Assembly (NCBI GenBank): GCA_019208055.1
Contig: JAGXJF010005127.1
Span: 1-64,000 of the forward strand
Direction of reading: 5' to 3'
DNA from: Stipa capillata
Taxonomy: Eukaryota; Streptophyta; Magnoliopsida; Poales; Poaceae
Length of the DNA stretch: 64,000 nucleotides
The number at the start of each line of letters is the position of its first letter. Position 1 is the stretch's first letter. The translations under genes were made by a program, and so were the position numbers. Positions 23,090 to 36,650 of this stretch are shown here, one piece after another. The notes under the pieces were generated by a model. That model saw only the letters and a list, made by a program, of their open reading frames with translations. It was not told where the DNA came from and made no database searches.

Positions 23090-26000
23090 TGTCACGGACC
23101 CGGAATTGCATATGATTAAGGGAACGCGAAGTCGCCAAGGACCGAAGGACTCGTCAGCCCGGTGGCATGGTACCTGCGCCGTACGCACCAAAGCGGAACG
23201 ATCCGACACCCGCCACGTGCGAGCCGGCCGGAAGCGACCAATCTTCCCAGAACCACATACGATTCCATGACCCGGTGAAGGTTCCGAGTCGTTCCCGAAT
23301 CCTACCACGACAAACAAGGTCGGAGGAGCCCGGCAGTTCTACCCACACCCTAACCTAGCTCGGAGGCTAGTGGGTCGCTCGAAAGCCCGGTAGAACACGC
23401 CCACACCCTGCCTGGCCGGCACAGCATCTCAGCCAGCGGGTCACTCAACCAACGCTTGCTCGACTTAGTAGAACAAGGTACGGCTTCGACTCTTCACGGC
23501 ATACCCGTACACTTCATAACATTCACACATTGTGCAGGGACAGCCTGGTTTAACAACTCGGCTATCATCACAAAGCTCTACAATATGATATTACTACTAA
23601 CAGTCCACGATGGGACAACATATTACATTAGTCGGACATATCCGAAATCATATCCGAGTACGGAGTAAATAAACGACAGCGGAAGAACAGTAAATGAGTC
23701 CCACAGCGGCACGATGACCACTGAACAAAAGCTACAACCCATCCCATGGGTCGAACACTACCGAGGAAACACAAGTTCAGGCATCATCAAAATAATCTTC
23801 GACCACCGGCTCACTTGCAAGCTCTAGGAATAACCTAGGTGAGTACGAACGTACTCGCAAGACTTATTCGTGCTTGATTAAATGTCCTACTCATACTAGT
23901 ACAACAACAATTAAACATGAATGTTTCTTAGAGTAACAATATACAAGGTAAGAACATAACATTAATAAGGTGAAGTAAAGACAGACTAACTAACAGTTTA
24001 ACTCAAGACACAACATATCACAACCAATTTACCACGAGATCAAGTCATCAAATCCAAATCCATTGGGGGCAGCCCATGAGTCTCATCCAAATCAATCCAT
24101 TAACCATCATCCAAATCCAAGTAGGGCAGCCCCTAAATCAAATCCAAGTTGATCCAATCCATACTTGTTCATTTTAATCTCTCGAACCACTACCGACAAC
24201 CCAACCCCTGCAGGCATAGTGAGTGCATAACAGTTTGGAGGTAGCTAGCCTCCAAAGTGCATGGAGGCTTATCCCAACTATCCTCAGTGTTGGTTCTCGC
24301 TAGCGTTCACGTGTGATAAGGGATGGTGACACGCTGAAGATAGGGTTGGTGTGGCGACAAAACTCTACTTACACCTGGGTCGCCATCACTCGTCAATAAA
24401 CACCAACCGTACCCATTGTGCACGCCCTCGGCTCTCCCAACTCACTTAACAATTTAGTTGAAGAGCCATTAGATGTTCTCGAGGTAAGACACATCCTACA
24501 CATGCTAGTGTACGCAACTTGCGACGATTCACAGATAAACATTCATACACATAGCACATATAACAAGGGCATACACAAGAGTACGGAAGGTAAAGATGCA
24601 ACAAGCTCTGCTTGCCTGATTCAGGTTGTTCCTGGTCTTGCGGAGAGCTGTAAGCCTGGTGGTCTTCCTCTTCAGATTCTTTTATAAGCAATACGAAGAA
24701 CCGGAAAAGAAACGATGAAGAAATATGAGTTCGGCATGTATGCATGAGGTGCCATGCTAGATGTGCATTACTAAAGTGACTGGAGGAGGTTTGAATCCTA
24801 GAGTAGTCGAATGGCCTAGAACTATTAGTAGAAACCGTGTGAAAAACCCTAATTCTACATGCATGTCATTTTATGCAGGGTTAGGGTTTGCATGTTACTA
24901 GTCACCAAGGATAGTCACGGCCTACAATATCGATCATATGAAGGTGTACTGGAAAACAAGACTAGGGTAGTTGGAATCGTGCGGTTTGGGGCTACAGTCA
25001 CCGAGCTAGGGTTTATCGGTGACGTCGATGATAAAAGGGGACTACGACTCACACCCTACAAGGGTCCATCGGGCATGTGTTGTTACTGGAAATCTAATGG
25101 TTCCAAGTCCTAGGAAATCCCTCAAGGTTTCCAAAACTATACGGCTTGTCGTAATCGGAGCTACCGTTGCGAAGTTAGGGTTTATCGACCCTCGACGGAG
25201 GCTAAAACTCTACCCTCAGTACCACCTTGTTCATGTGCTCAAAATTAATTTTTGATTCAGCCATATTGTAGAGATTTTCATAAGCTTTCCAACAATATAA
25301 AATTCATCAAATTTGGAGTTGTGGTTCAAAAGATATGAGTGTTTGAAATTCAGCACAAAATCTGCCCTAAACAAACCCTAACCCTAATTGCTAGGTACGC
25401 CCGAAGCCTACCCCGACCAGACCTAAAATCCTACGCACACCCTACCTCAGTCCACCCCAATTCTTCAACTCATAAACCCACCCCAATGACATGTGGTACC
25501 GACCGAGTACCTGTGGCCCAATCAGAAGGGGCCACGCGGTCTCTTCTCTCTCTCTTTTCTCACTCTCTCACCCGCACCCGCCCTTCTCTCTCTTCTGTAC
25601 CAAGACCGGTGGCGAGCTCAGACGGCGGTGCTTCGCCGGAGGCTCACCGGAGTGAGCCACAGGGCATGGCCGGGCTCGGGGAGGGGTGCAAAAGCACCGG
25701 GTGCTCACCGGGAGTGCAATACGCACGAGCTAGGGGACGGGGAAGGTCAGGGGCGAGCTGGCGACGGTGGGAGGCGGCGGAGTGCTTCGGTCGTCGACGG
25801 GGAGAGAGCTCCGAGCTCAGATCTGAAAAGGGGGAGATGCCGAGGGGTTAGGGAGTAGAAGAAGATCCTCAGGAGCAAGAAAATGGGAGAAGAGGGGGAC
25901 CGGGGGAAGCTTTCCGAGCTCGCCGGAGTTGTGACCGCACTCGGAGAAGAGGGAGGTTGCGGCGAGCTTTCGGGCACTGCTCTGCGAGGAAGAAGAGTGG

Positions 26001-27137
26001 AGGAGGTGAGGAAGGCTGCGCATGAGCTCGGGGAGAGGAAGTAGGGGATCGGGACTTACCGGAGGGAGTGGAATTTCTCACCGGAGGTAAGGGAGCTGGC
26101 GGCGCCGGTGAGAAATTGGGCTCGGGAGAAGGGGAACCGGGAGCTAGGGTTAGCGGAAATGGAGGAGGGGAGGATGGCCGGTCGGGAGGGCATATTTATG
26201 GGGCGGCGGCGCTCGGACAGGGGCGGGGGCACCGCCCACGGCGGCAAACCGGCGCCGGAGACATGGCCGACGCGCCCTGACAGGCGGGGTCGCGCGTCGG
26301 GTGAGGGGGAAAGGCGCACAGGGCTCGGGGCGTCTCCTGCAGAGGGGAAGCGGAAAGGAGGAGGAGGGAAGGCGGGTTCGGGCGGCGGGGTGGAGCAGGC
26401 TGCTTTGGTGGGCCGGCCGGGTGGGCTGTCGGCCCGAGTAGCTAGGGTTTTGGTTTTTTTTCTTTTTGTTTTTCTTTTAATCAGTGTTACTCCCTTCATT
26501 ATTTTATGTGTCAATTGATCTCCAAATATCCTGAAATTTTTACAGGGGGTTCAAAATATTATTGTTGAGCTACTGTGAGAATTTGAACCAATTTGGATAA
26601 GATTTGACCTAGTCTCTAGTTCAAATTTGAATTAGGGTCCGATTTAGGGTTTTGAGTGGAAACCAGGTTTCAGCTATTTCAAAAATCTAGAAATTTGGCA
26701 GGGGGCTATCATTCGAATATCCGAGGGTATTTCCAAGTTTTGGTGAACTTTTGTCCACAATTGCTTGCCGTATCTCCTAACCCTAATTCTCGACACTTAG
26801 GGTTTGGGCTCGGTCCTCTTCAATTGAGTCGTTATTCCATGTGGGTTTTTGGGGAAAAACTTTTAGGAAAGAAGGGGGTTTAGGAGGGAGAAGGGTAGTA
26901 GGGGAATCCATCGACGGGGGTCACTGGCCCCACCACTTGTTAACGTTACTATCGAAGTCCGATACTTCGAATAAGTTGATTGGTGTTTGTTAACATATCC
27001 ACCGAGGATGAGATATTAACATATTCTATAAAGTGAAGTGGATATACAACTAAGTTTAAATAAGGTGTGGGTGGTGATGATGCCATGTATGCATGAATGC
27101 GGAGCAAATATCTATTCCGTTACAATTGGGTATTACA
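23090..27137 (-). mobile_element. Long pol-less LTR 2 (4.0 kb), minus orientation
   Basis: TG...CA ends (TGTCACGGACCCGG to GGGTATTACA) are flanked by a perfect 5-bp duplication GACAT (23085-23089 and 27138-27142). Read on minus it starts TGTAATACCC, a start common to grass gypsy LTRs. It holds a GC-rich island at 25600-26440 and AT-rich flanks. There is no gag or pol and no second copy of the start near the end, so a solo LTR is the simplest reading. GAGTACGAACGTACTCGCAAG near 23840 resembles a segment of LTR 3. Confidence 0.82.
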
Positions 27138-28526
27138 GACATCGCCTTAGCCATGCATGGCAGCGTCCACGGCCCTGGTGGCGGTGCCCACCGCTGGCAC
27201 CCTCCGGTAGCCTAACCCCCCGCACTGGTGCAACCCGGCCGAAGGCACCCGCGGCGGCAGAACCCTCTTGGAAGGAGCAGCACGGGCTGTGGCAACACCC
27301 ATGCCAAGTGGCGACACGGCCCGACGTCCGTTTCCTCTGGCCTGAGCCTTCCAGCACGGCCCCCCAGGCACGAGCCCTCTAGCGGGATCCCCCAGGCACG
27401 AGCCCTCCGGCTTCCTCGCCGGCGGCCGTCCTCAGGCGAGCCGTGTGCCTCGACTCCGCCCTCCCTCACCAGCCAGGCAGCGCAGTTGGTCCCAGTGCCA
27501 CCTCCACCCGTAGTAATGGTCTTCTTAGCGGCAGCCCACCCTTCAGCGGGTCCTCTCCAACCGGTGCCGGCGCGGCCTGTGCAGCTCCTTCGATAGCCCA
27601 AACTGGTAGCGGCTCCCCACCCCACACCCGGCGGCGGCGGTTAGGAGGAACCCTAACCATCTGGCTCTTATACCCACGGGGAGGGCCCCGAATGGGCCTA
27701 ACGGGCCTAGAAGGCCACCCAGCGACTTAGATGGGCCGACCGGAAGGCCAATCTGAGCCTTTTTGCATCAGCAGAAAAAATTCCCTTGGACCCGTACATT
27801 TGCAAATAAAACTCTCAGGTTCTCTATATTTACATCTTTTTCCGCATCAGTTGAATTAATGGCTAGAAAAGTACTTTTAGGTCCTTGAGTTTTTATTATA
27901 TTGCATATCTGAATACGTATGTTTGCATTTTCTATATTACCTCCATAATACCTTAATAAAATATAGTTTTATTATATATTTTTACTTATATTTGCAATTA
28001 TTTTCTTTCAGAATTATAAATTGCAAATATAATATTTTCTGCTTATATTTATTATTTAGGCCTCATATTTGCTTGAATAATTTGTAGAAAATTATGCAGA
28101 ATTGAGCATATTCTTGTGATTATCTTCTATTATTTTTGGCAACGCATAAGGTAATGGAGTCTATGTCATTGGTTACGATTGTATTATCGCCCGTTCATCG
28201 CAACGGATTCCATGTTCATAGCAACAATTTATTCGCCCATTATTGCGAGGTCTACACCACTTTGCGGTGATTACCTTCAATGTGCCTAACCAAAATTAAA
28301 ATAGGAAATAGACTATATTTTTGGCTGTGACTATAGCATCACCCATTCCATTAGGAATGACGTTCAAAATATTAGTAAGGATTATGTCGCATGTTATGTA
28401 TTGAAGATCTACATTTATGGTCGTGAAACAATCATCTTGAACTAAAAATTTCGTGCAAATTTAGCATCATCAATTTAATTTACTCTCATAGTAAATTAAT
28501 AAAAGCATGTTCAGTTCATACAGGAC
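27138..28526 (+). other. GC-rich segment (right part) and copia leader before gag
   Basis: 27138-27740 is GC-rich and continues the segment that was split at 23089. 27750-28526 is AT-rich and leads to the gag ATG at 28527. No ORF with a recognisable domain. This fits an untranslated leader of the copia element. Confidence 0.45.
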
Positions 28527-30016
28527 GTGACTGACATTTCCAAAAAGGAATTCATTGAACTCGCCCTAGATGGGAGCAATTATTTAACATGGGCCATGGA
28601 CATCAAAATCAATTTATTAGGTCGTGGCCTTGGCATTGCCATTATTCCACCTCAAGACGATGCCTCAGAAGTCCTAGAAATGGAAAAATATGCTACTTTG
28701 CATTTTATTCGGCATCACCTCCATCCAGACCTCAAGATTGAATATTTGATAGAGGAAGACCCATTAGCTCTATGGACCTCCCTCAAGGAGCGTTACGATC
28801 AACAAAGAGTTGCCATGTTGCCCAAGCACAATGCGAATGGTCAAACATTTGTTTTCAGGACTTCAAGTCGGTGGCGGCCTACAATTCAGCTGTTCACAAG
28901 ATCAACTTTTCCAAGTTGAGATTCTATGACAAGGCCATTTCAGATGCAGATCTGATCGAAAGGACCTTATGCACTTTCCATCCTTCTATGAGGATATTGC
29001 AACAACAGTACCGTCAACAAAAGTACACCAAATATTCTGAGTTAATCTATACTTGACGATGAGTAGTACAACTCTACTGTATATGAAGACAGTATCCGTA
29101 TACAAATACCCTTGATACCCGGAGCAGCTGACGTACTCGTGAGGGACTCCAGGAGATAAGGAAACTATCCGCAGGAAGTCGGATACCTCTTAAACAAGGA
29201 AGTCAATCCCTACGTTTAAGGATGATTCAAGTCCTAGTCGGAGATGACTTCGTACTCGGTATGTGGTACCCTCTATAAAAGGAATCAGAAGACCCTGCGG
29301 AGAGGAGGAGGTGTGATTAGATAGACAAGCCCAAAGGCAACAAGCCCTAGAAGATTAGCGCAAGGAGACTCCCGACTAGTTGTAGATCCCATCTAGGCTA
29401 GCCCCATCTTTTTCTCTTGTACTCTATTTCTAGGATCAATATAAACACATAGGACGTAGGGTTGTTATCCTCTGGGAGGCCCGAACTTGTCTAAAATCCT
29501 TGTTCTATTGTTTCTTGGCATGGTTTGATAAGGCCCAAGGGTGTCCCCTACCCCTTCACTCTATTAATCATGAATACCATAAGATCGGGGTTTACCAAAC
29601 ATCGACAATACCCTACTTCAGGCATAAAAGCATGATAAGCTCCTCATGAAGATTCATCAAAATCACCAACGGGCACTATGCCACTCCCTGAAGTCCATGC
29701 CAACACTCAGTACAAATCTCGTGGTCGCAAGAGGAACCATAGGTATTTCAAAGGAAAGTGGAAGCAAAATGACAAGCATCAAAACAACAAGCTGATAAGG
29801 GCAAATATCGTTTTCGGAAGAATGATACTAAAGACAACTCAAGTTTGTCAAAGGTGTGGGTGTATGAATTACTGTACTAAAGAATGCCGAACTCCGAAGC
29901 ACTTGGTTGAATTGTATCTTCAATTCATTGGAAAAGACAAGCGAGTTCAAGGGGACAAATTTGAAGCTCACTTCAATGAGCAACCAAACAACACTCTGGA
30001 GGGGGGATGTTCTTAG
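28527..30016 (+). pseudogene. Copia gag, broken by frameshift and a solo LTR
   Basis: The ATG at 28527 opens a Ty1-copia gag of the UBN2 type (FIELALDGSNYLTWAMDIKI, DPLALWTSLKERYDQQ). A frame change near 28855 leads to SVAAYNSAVHKINFSKLRFY, and the ORF is cut at 29053 by a solo LTR. After it the same protein resumes (LLQA, a stop, then KHDKLLMKIHQNH) to a zinc knuckle (CQRCGCMNYCTKECRTPKHL, about 29848-29908), in which the usual His is replaced by Tyr. The capsid-like protein would package element RNA; this copy cannot make it. Confidence 0.8.
29054..29607 (+). mobile_element. Solo LTR (554 bp) inside the copia gag
   Basis: Starts TGACGATGAGTAGTAC and ends ACCAAACATCGACA. It is flanked by ATACT (29049-29053) and ATACC (29608-29612), a target duplication with one mismatch. 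Removing it rejoins the gag reading (YT then LLQA). It has a TATA-like CTCTATAAAAGG near 29270. Size and ends fit a gypsy-type LTR. Confidence 0.78.
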
Positions 30017-30389
30017 AATCTTACTCAGAAGGAGAACCAAGATCAATCCCATCAAAATGATGATGACCTCATGGATGTCGACAACATGGAATTCAATTCC
30101 CAACACGTATTTGGAGACTTCAATTGGTCTCCTTATTATTCCTACATAATGTCATTAGCCTATATTGTACCTCAAGACGTACCATATTGTTCTTTATTTT
30201 ATTGTATTATGTACCTCAGATATAACATTTAATATATATATATGATGTATATATTCTACATGAGTTTAATTCATACTATATTTTATCTTACTCTATATAG
30301 AATTTTTGAAAGACAATCTCTGGACTGTACTATACATACATCAAACTAGAATAACATGTTGAGTACAAGATAATTTTTTTAAATCTTGA

Positions 30390-32660
30390 TAAATTCAAGG
30401 TTCAACATGATCGCCTTGGTCACCCTGCTTTAGGGATGATGAAATAATTATTGTCAATTCTGTTGGTCACAACTTGTGAAGTTGCAATATTTCGAAAATC
30501 ATTAGATTTTGTGTGCACCACATGTGCCACAAGGAAATTAATTTTGAGGCCTTCTCACCCTCAAATTAAAAATGATCCCCTCAATTTTCTTGTCCGTATT
30601 CAGTAGGATATTTCTGGTCTGATCAACCACCATTTGGGCCATTTAGATACTTTATGGTGCTCATCGATGCATATACATATAAATGGTCCTTTGTGTTTCT
30701 CCCATCCACAAGGAGTCATTTCCTTACCAAACTTATTGCTCAAATTATGAAATTAAGAGCAAGTTATCCTGAACACAAGATAAATTCTATTTTAATGGTT
30801 AATGCCACCGAATATACTTCATAGGCATTGAATCACTATTTGGTTTTGGGCATCAATTTGGAAGCATTTAATACCTAATATATATATTGAGCAAGATCTA
30901 GCATCTTATCAAGAGAGCCAAACTAATGCATGACCAATTCTACAGAATTATAATTCGCCAACATTTGTTGGGGACATGCGGGCTTACATACCTCATAATT
31001 AATCCAAATTTGTTCGACTGCATATCATACGACTTCCCCGTTATAGTTACTACATGAAAATCAGGCATCAACCAAGTATTTCCCATCTACGAAAATTTGG
31101 TTACGCTATATACGTACCGATATCACCAACCTAGCATACATCAATGGGCCTCACCAACAATTAGTGATCTATGCGAGGTATAACTCTCCATCAATCATAA
31201 AATACCTCGAGTCCCTAATAGGGGGACTTATTCCCTGCCTAGTACGCTGATTATATTTTCAATGAGGACAATTTTTCAGCATTAGGGGGAGATTTGTACC
31301 ACATAGAGTGCCAGGAAATAAATTGGAATGTCACAAGCATTCAGGCCTTAATCCATGTACTAAAGAATCTGAATAAGAAATTCAAAGAATCATAAATTTA
31401 CAACACACTGCAAATAATCTGGTAGATTAATTTACTGATCACAAAGGTGTCATCACATATCTGTGCAGTGAATGTACCAGAAAGAGTGGAGGTATGTAAT
31501 AAAACCACTCATCTCCCTAATGAGAACAAGTGGGGATGAAATCTAGTCGCATAGGATACTGCTTCTCAAACGTGTGCGTGGAAACAAAGGAACTCAATTC
31601 CTCAATTAGTAAATGAAATACAACCTCAAGTTGAAGGCACCTAACAGATGCTCAAAATCCAGAGCCCAACACAAATGTGCGCGCAAATTTAGGTGCTGGG
31701 ACATCGGAACACCTTGACTCGATTGTTGTAGGAAATCACAAGGAGTTAGAAGGCATAAATCAAGTTTCCACAAATCATATCGATTCAGGAGAATCATACA
31801 ATATAAAGACTACAATTATTGTCAACATCTAATTCTCCTCCAAGATTGCCAAAAAAACCTTCAACTGGATCAAGAACCAAAATCCTAGACATAGTGCATC
31901 AGTGCTCAAATTGGTTCAAATAGAAGGTGGCAATTGAGGAAGAATTACTCTCGCTCAAGAAAAGAGAGGTATTTACCTCAGTAATAACTTCTCCTCAAAT
32001 GTCTTCCCTATGGGAGCAATATGAGTTTCTCATTCGAAAGAAACGAAAACAATGTGGTGGTGAGATAAAGCAAAGTTTGTAGCACAAGGGTTCATGCAGA
32101 GACCCGACAACGATTACGATGAGACATACTTTCCTAAGTGGAATAAAGTTCCAATATTCAATATTATTGACAAAACAAAGGAATTTGATATAGTGATTAC
32201 ATACTCATATGGGTCACTAGATTCAGAGATCTATATAAAAGTTCCTGAAGGACTTAAAATTCCGAATCCAAAAGTAAATCACAACATATATTGTGTAAAA
32301 ACTTCAAAAGTCACTCTATGGTTTAAAACAATCAAGAAGAATGTGGTATAACCTGATTGGGTGAATTCTTTCTTCAGAAGGGTTACTCAAATAATGATGA
32401 TTGCCCATGTATGTTCATAAAGAAATCCTCGAATGGATTTTGTATCATGTCAGTGTATGATCTCAATATCATTAGAACTAGATAAGACATACAAAAGATA
32501 AATAATCATCTAAAGACGGAATTAGAAATAAAAATCTTGCAAACAAAATCTTGTGAAAATCTAGCAGATTTATTCACAAATTCCATACCAACATTTACAC
32601 TCCAGAAATATGTTCGTAGAATTGGTATGAGACGAATTCAAGATTTGCAAGGTTCAGGGG
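30390..32660 (+). pseudogene. Copia pol remnants (integrase, RT, RNase H)
   Basis: Heavily decayed. Pieces still readable are the pre-integrase motif (VQHDRLGHPALGMMK, about 30400), a CX2C remnant (VCTTCATRK), a reverse transcriptase piece (GFMQRPDNDYDETYF, about 32090; EIYIKVPEGLK, about 32230) and the C-terminal tail before the polypurine tract (NLADLFTNS-like and RRIGMRRIQDLQG on shifting frames, 32560-32650). Stops occur every few dozen codons. Confidence 0.75.
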
Positions 32661-32929
32661 GAGTAAATTCCTAAGATATAACTTATTAATGATCTAGATC
32701 ATATATTATACTCTTTTCCTTTATGAGTTTTTTTCAATCTGGTTTCTCATAAAAGATTTTAATGAGGCAATATTAAGAATTTGTATAAGTCATGTCATTT
32801 TCTCCTTATTTTTTCCACTGGGTTTTAAAGGAGCTTTCCATGGCATATAATCATTACATTTCTCCTCATATTTTTCCCACAGGGTTTTTAGAAGAGTTTT
32901 TTCGATGCACTATATGGATGAAGAAATTT

Positions 32930-33183
32930 GATCAAGGGGGAGTGTTACAACACATAATGACCATGTGATCAAATTCCCCCATAACTACCATTGGTTATTG
33001 CTAATGTCTTCTAAGAGACATCACTCTTCTAAGGAATGTGACTCTTCCAAGAGAAGTCTTATCCATCCTCTCCAACTGCCATCCCTTGGCATTATATATA
33101 AGCATCAATGATTAATGAAATGAATACTCTTGATCTCTCATTCTTGTGTCCAAATGCTATTGCTTTTCTACTCTTAATAGTAT
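32930..33183 (+). repeat. Polypurine tract and 3' LTR of the decayed copia
   Basis: A polypurine tract (AAGGGGGAG ending at 32942) directly precedes TGTTACAACACATAATGACC at 32943. The LTR runs 241 bp to 33183 and is followed by TGACT. It matches the LTR at 20610 but lacks that copy's internal 30-bp insertion. Confidence 0.8.
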
Positions 33184-33188
33184 TGACT

Positions 33189-34228
33189 ACTCGCAAAAAG
33201 TGACCCTGTATGAGTGCATGGTATACATCAAGATATTCTTAGATCAAGAATAATAACATGTGTTTTTTTACAATAGAAATTTACATATTTTGAAGGAGTT
33301 AATTGAATTTTTTTTAAAAGATGGAACCATGCATTCCAAGGATCATTTGGACCCGGGAGTAGATAGAGGTCAAACCTATAATTGAACAGAGCAGAGCAGA
33401 AGCGCGCTATGGCCCCATCTCCTCCTCGCTTAGACGAGCACTCACCTTGCTTCCATGCACGTGAAGAAGGTGCGTGTGTGCCATCGCCGCTAAGGCGGGC
33501 TTTTGGGTGATGCGACGGCACAAGTCTTGCACAACCTTCTTGTCCAGTCATGCTCACCTCCAACCTCCACGTCCCTCTTGCCAATCTCCATCACGATGCT
33601 AGTAGCCGGATCGCTGTCACCATCGCCTCACTTCTTGCTAGGATTTTGCGGGAGGGTGTGGACAAACCACGGGCCGGTGATGAGGGATGATTGGGATGAG
33701 GGAGGGGCTTCAACCCTAGAACGCAAGGGGACGTCGGCGGCGGTGACCTAGGGTTCACCCGTCGTGAGAGAGGAGAGGGGTGCCTGATGCGAGGGAGCAG
33801 GTGAGGAGAGCGTAAGGGTCGAAGTGAAACACAAGGCATTGATTTTGCTCGCGGAGCAGATGCCCAACCACGGTGCGACACCCAGTCCACGAGCGGCGCA
33901 TGTGCTCCTACCTGCGTCGATCCTAGCCCTCCATTTTGCATCCAACGTGATGGAATTGCTAATCAATGTGAGGGCTTGGAACCTGCCCAGTCTTAATGTC
34001 ACTCAATGTATTTTCTAGAATTGCTTGTATCTCTCGTATGCGCTCGCATTCTAGATTTCATTTTGGTATTTGTACCTGAATTGGATGAAGAATTTCTCAA
34101 AGTGCAATTTCTCTTAGATCATCAAGCTAGCTGCAGTCACTGACCAATATCGATGATATGATCTAATTGCAACTAGGAATTATGGATCACATCACGGAAT
34201 GGATAGAATGGATCGGCGCTGGGACATG
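33189..34228. other. Unassigned segment between copia and long LTR 3
   Basis: The left part is AT-rich and the middle (33400-33950) is GC-rich, with overlapping frames on both strands that have no recognisable domain. Nothing firm to annotate. Confidence 0.4.
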
Positions 34229-36189
34229 CCAACTGTGGCGTACCCAGTTTTTAAGCCGGATACTCCCTCGTGATCACTGTATCGGTCCCTGGATCAGTAG
34301 CCGATACACACGAGTTAACCTGTATATCATTGTCATACATGCGTAAACAAATAAATAGACCGTTAAGGTCGATAATCTGATACCTGTAGCCCAACGGCTA
34401 TAAATCTGCAGCGGAATTCAACGGTGAGGTGGCCCATCAGTATGCCATACCCGACAGGCAACTGACTGGGGGTTACGCCCTAGCTTTCGCGTTCATATAC
34501 GTATCTTCAAAATTGATGTCTCCTTCGTCTGGCCAAATCAACAAGCCAGGTGAGTACATTGAATGTACTCGCAAGCTATTCCCACGGGAGGAAATATACG
34601 GCAATATTTCATGCAGGGGATAGATCAAGGGATAGCTCTAACCTAAGTTGCAAGTTGTGCGGAAATGTAAGTTCTTATTCGAAATACAGAATAGTAGATT
34701 CAAGAGCATTTTCAAAATCTAAAAATTTGTCCCTGTCGAGACAGCGACCGGTGCTGGATAAATCAGCAAAACAGTCGTTACTAGAGGTCGGTAGCTCCGT
34801 CTACCGCCTCGAACAGTCCTTACAACCTACCCGCGCTACTGCCTCGCTGCCCGGGCTAGGTTTTCTCTTCTGCAGTTCCTCGCTACCAGATTGTAGCTCA
34901 AACTGTTCACTGTGGACACGTCATGCCCACGTCCTTAATCCCATTCCTCAGCTTTCACAAACAAAACTCAGTCTAACCAGTGTGTGGCCTTACCAGTTCA
35001 TGTCCATGACCGAGGACGCGGCTATTCGAATAGATTTTAACCCTCTGCAGAGGTGGTACGGCTTTACCCACAAGATGTAAGTCACCCTGGGCACACTGCG
35101 TGCCGTGTACTGACAGGGCTATTACAACGAGACCTTTCGCCTGCTTTCACACTAGAGTCGGACCCGCTAAATGAGACTTACCCTAACTCTGATTGTGTTC
35201 AAGCAACCTGACACCACAACTCGGAGAAACGCTCATCTTTGTGTCGAATCCTCACCCGCGCCTGGGGCTCACTATCTAAGAATCTTGACCCAAATAGCGC
35301 CATGGGAATTCTCTAGGGGCCCAACGTCCTACCTAGCACATTCTTCTTACTTCCTACGGGTCCAAACCCTAGTATTAGGCGGGTTACCGAGTCAAGTCCT
35401 TCCCATAAAGGACATGTGGACGTACGGTAGGGGAACTGGTTCAGCGGCACTTAGGCTCAGTCCTTAACTGATTCGAGCAGGACTCCATATCCAACCATTT
35501 CCTCAGGTAGCAACCGGCTACCCGACCATTTCATTTCTCATGTAGCGACCGGCTACTCTACCACCTCCAAACTCCCTTAGCATTCCTGCCCGAATCCCAA
35601 TCCTCCATCACTTTCATTTGGGATTTTAGCAAGCCTTTCATTTTAAAAGATTCCCTCGGAATGTATAACAAACCGAGGGTTTTGATCCCAAACCCATCGT
35701 ATCGTTAAAACTTAGTTTTTACTACAGCATGGGTAAGCAAGGCTAAAGCCTATATTCCTACCTAGTTGGTCGGCCGAATATCAACCGACTAAATATTCTT
35801 AGGGCTACAAGGATTGGATTTCAAAACCTACAGCATATGCAATTACTCGGCATAACTACGCTAGCATAAAATAACGCTGATATCAACATAGCATGCAGGT
35901 TTGCAAACAAAATACTTAATGTTCACAATTATGGGATTCAATATGGTCAGAGCGGGAATGCTTGCCTGGCAATTGGCCGGAGCTTGATCTTGAACTTGGT
36001 GTGACAATCGTTCGAATCCCTTGCGCGGTACTCTTAACGTCGGTGTCTACACGTTGGGAGAACGACGAATAAATCAACTTTGCGGGGAAGAGCCAAATAA
36101 CATTGAATCAGAAACTTCAACACATGAAATCATAACGCTTGACCAGCTATTTGATTTGAAGGAGCTACAGGAGATGAAAAGGGGTGCGG

Positions 36190-36650
36190 AGTTGGCTCGC
36201 TGCCGCGGCAGGAGCAAGGTGGCAGGCGACGATGGTTTGACACGGCAGGAGCTAGGCAGCCGTGACAAGGTTTTTGCTGCGGTAGGAACAATGCGGCGAT
36301 GGTAGAGGCTTGCCGTGGCAGGGGAGAATGAACGGCAGTTGCCGCGGCGGGTAAGAGGCTGCCACGGCGCTGCCATGGCAGGGGCATAGCTTGCCGCGGC
36401 GGGGAACTGGCTTGTCGCGGCAGGGAATGGCTTGCCGCGGTGCTGCCGCGGCGGGGAACGAGTTGCCGCGGGTTGCCACGGCAGAGCGAGGCGGCAGCGG
36501 CAGTTGCCACAGGTTGCCACGACAGAGAAAACAGCAGTGCGGGGCTGCCGCGGCACTGCCGCAGTAAGGGAGAGGCTGCCGCGGCGGGGCGTTGCCACGG
36601 TAATGCGCTGCCGCGGCAGAGAAAGAGGTTGCCGCGGAAAGGAAAAAGGG
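36190..36650. repeat. Array of TGCCGCGGCA-type palindromic units
   Basis: Roughly two dozen copies of a degenerate palindrome TGCCGCGGCA or TTGCCACGGCAG, spaced about 15-25 bp and joined by short purine-rich spacers (GGGGAA, GGGAGA). Many copies contain the CCGCGG hexamer. Long open frames on both strands across it are by-products of the repeat. Confidence 0.8.

Larger units (their letters stand above)
20610..33183 (+). mobile_element. Decayed Ty1-copia element with nested insertions (tentative whole)
   Basis: Two related LTRs lie at 20610-20880 and 32943-33183. Remnants of gag (28527-30016) and pol (30390-32660) on the + strand lie between them and end at the right LTR's polypurine tract. 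TGACT precedes the left LTR (20605-20609) and follows the right one (33184-33188). This supports one element about 5.5 kb long that was later split by the unclassified repeat (20895-22640), a long LTR (23090-27137) and a solo LTR (29054-29607). The LTRs differ by indels, so they could instead belong to two insertions. Confidence 0.55.

Noticed and set aside
25339..26514. ORFs of 120-170 codons in the GC-rich part of long LTR 2
   Set aside because: Open on both strands with Pro/Gly/Arg bias; no domain.
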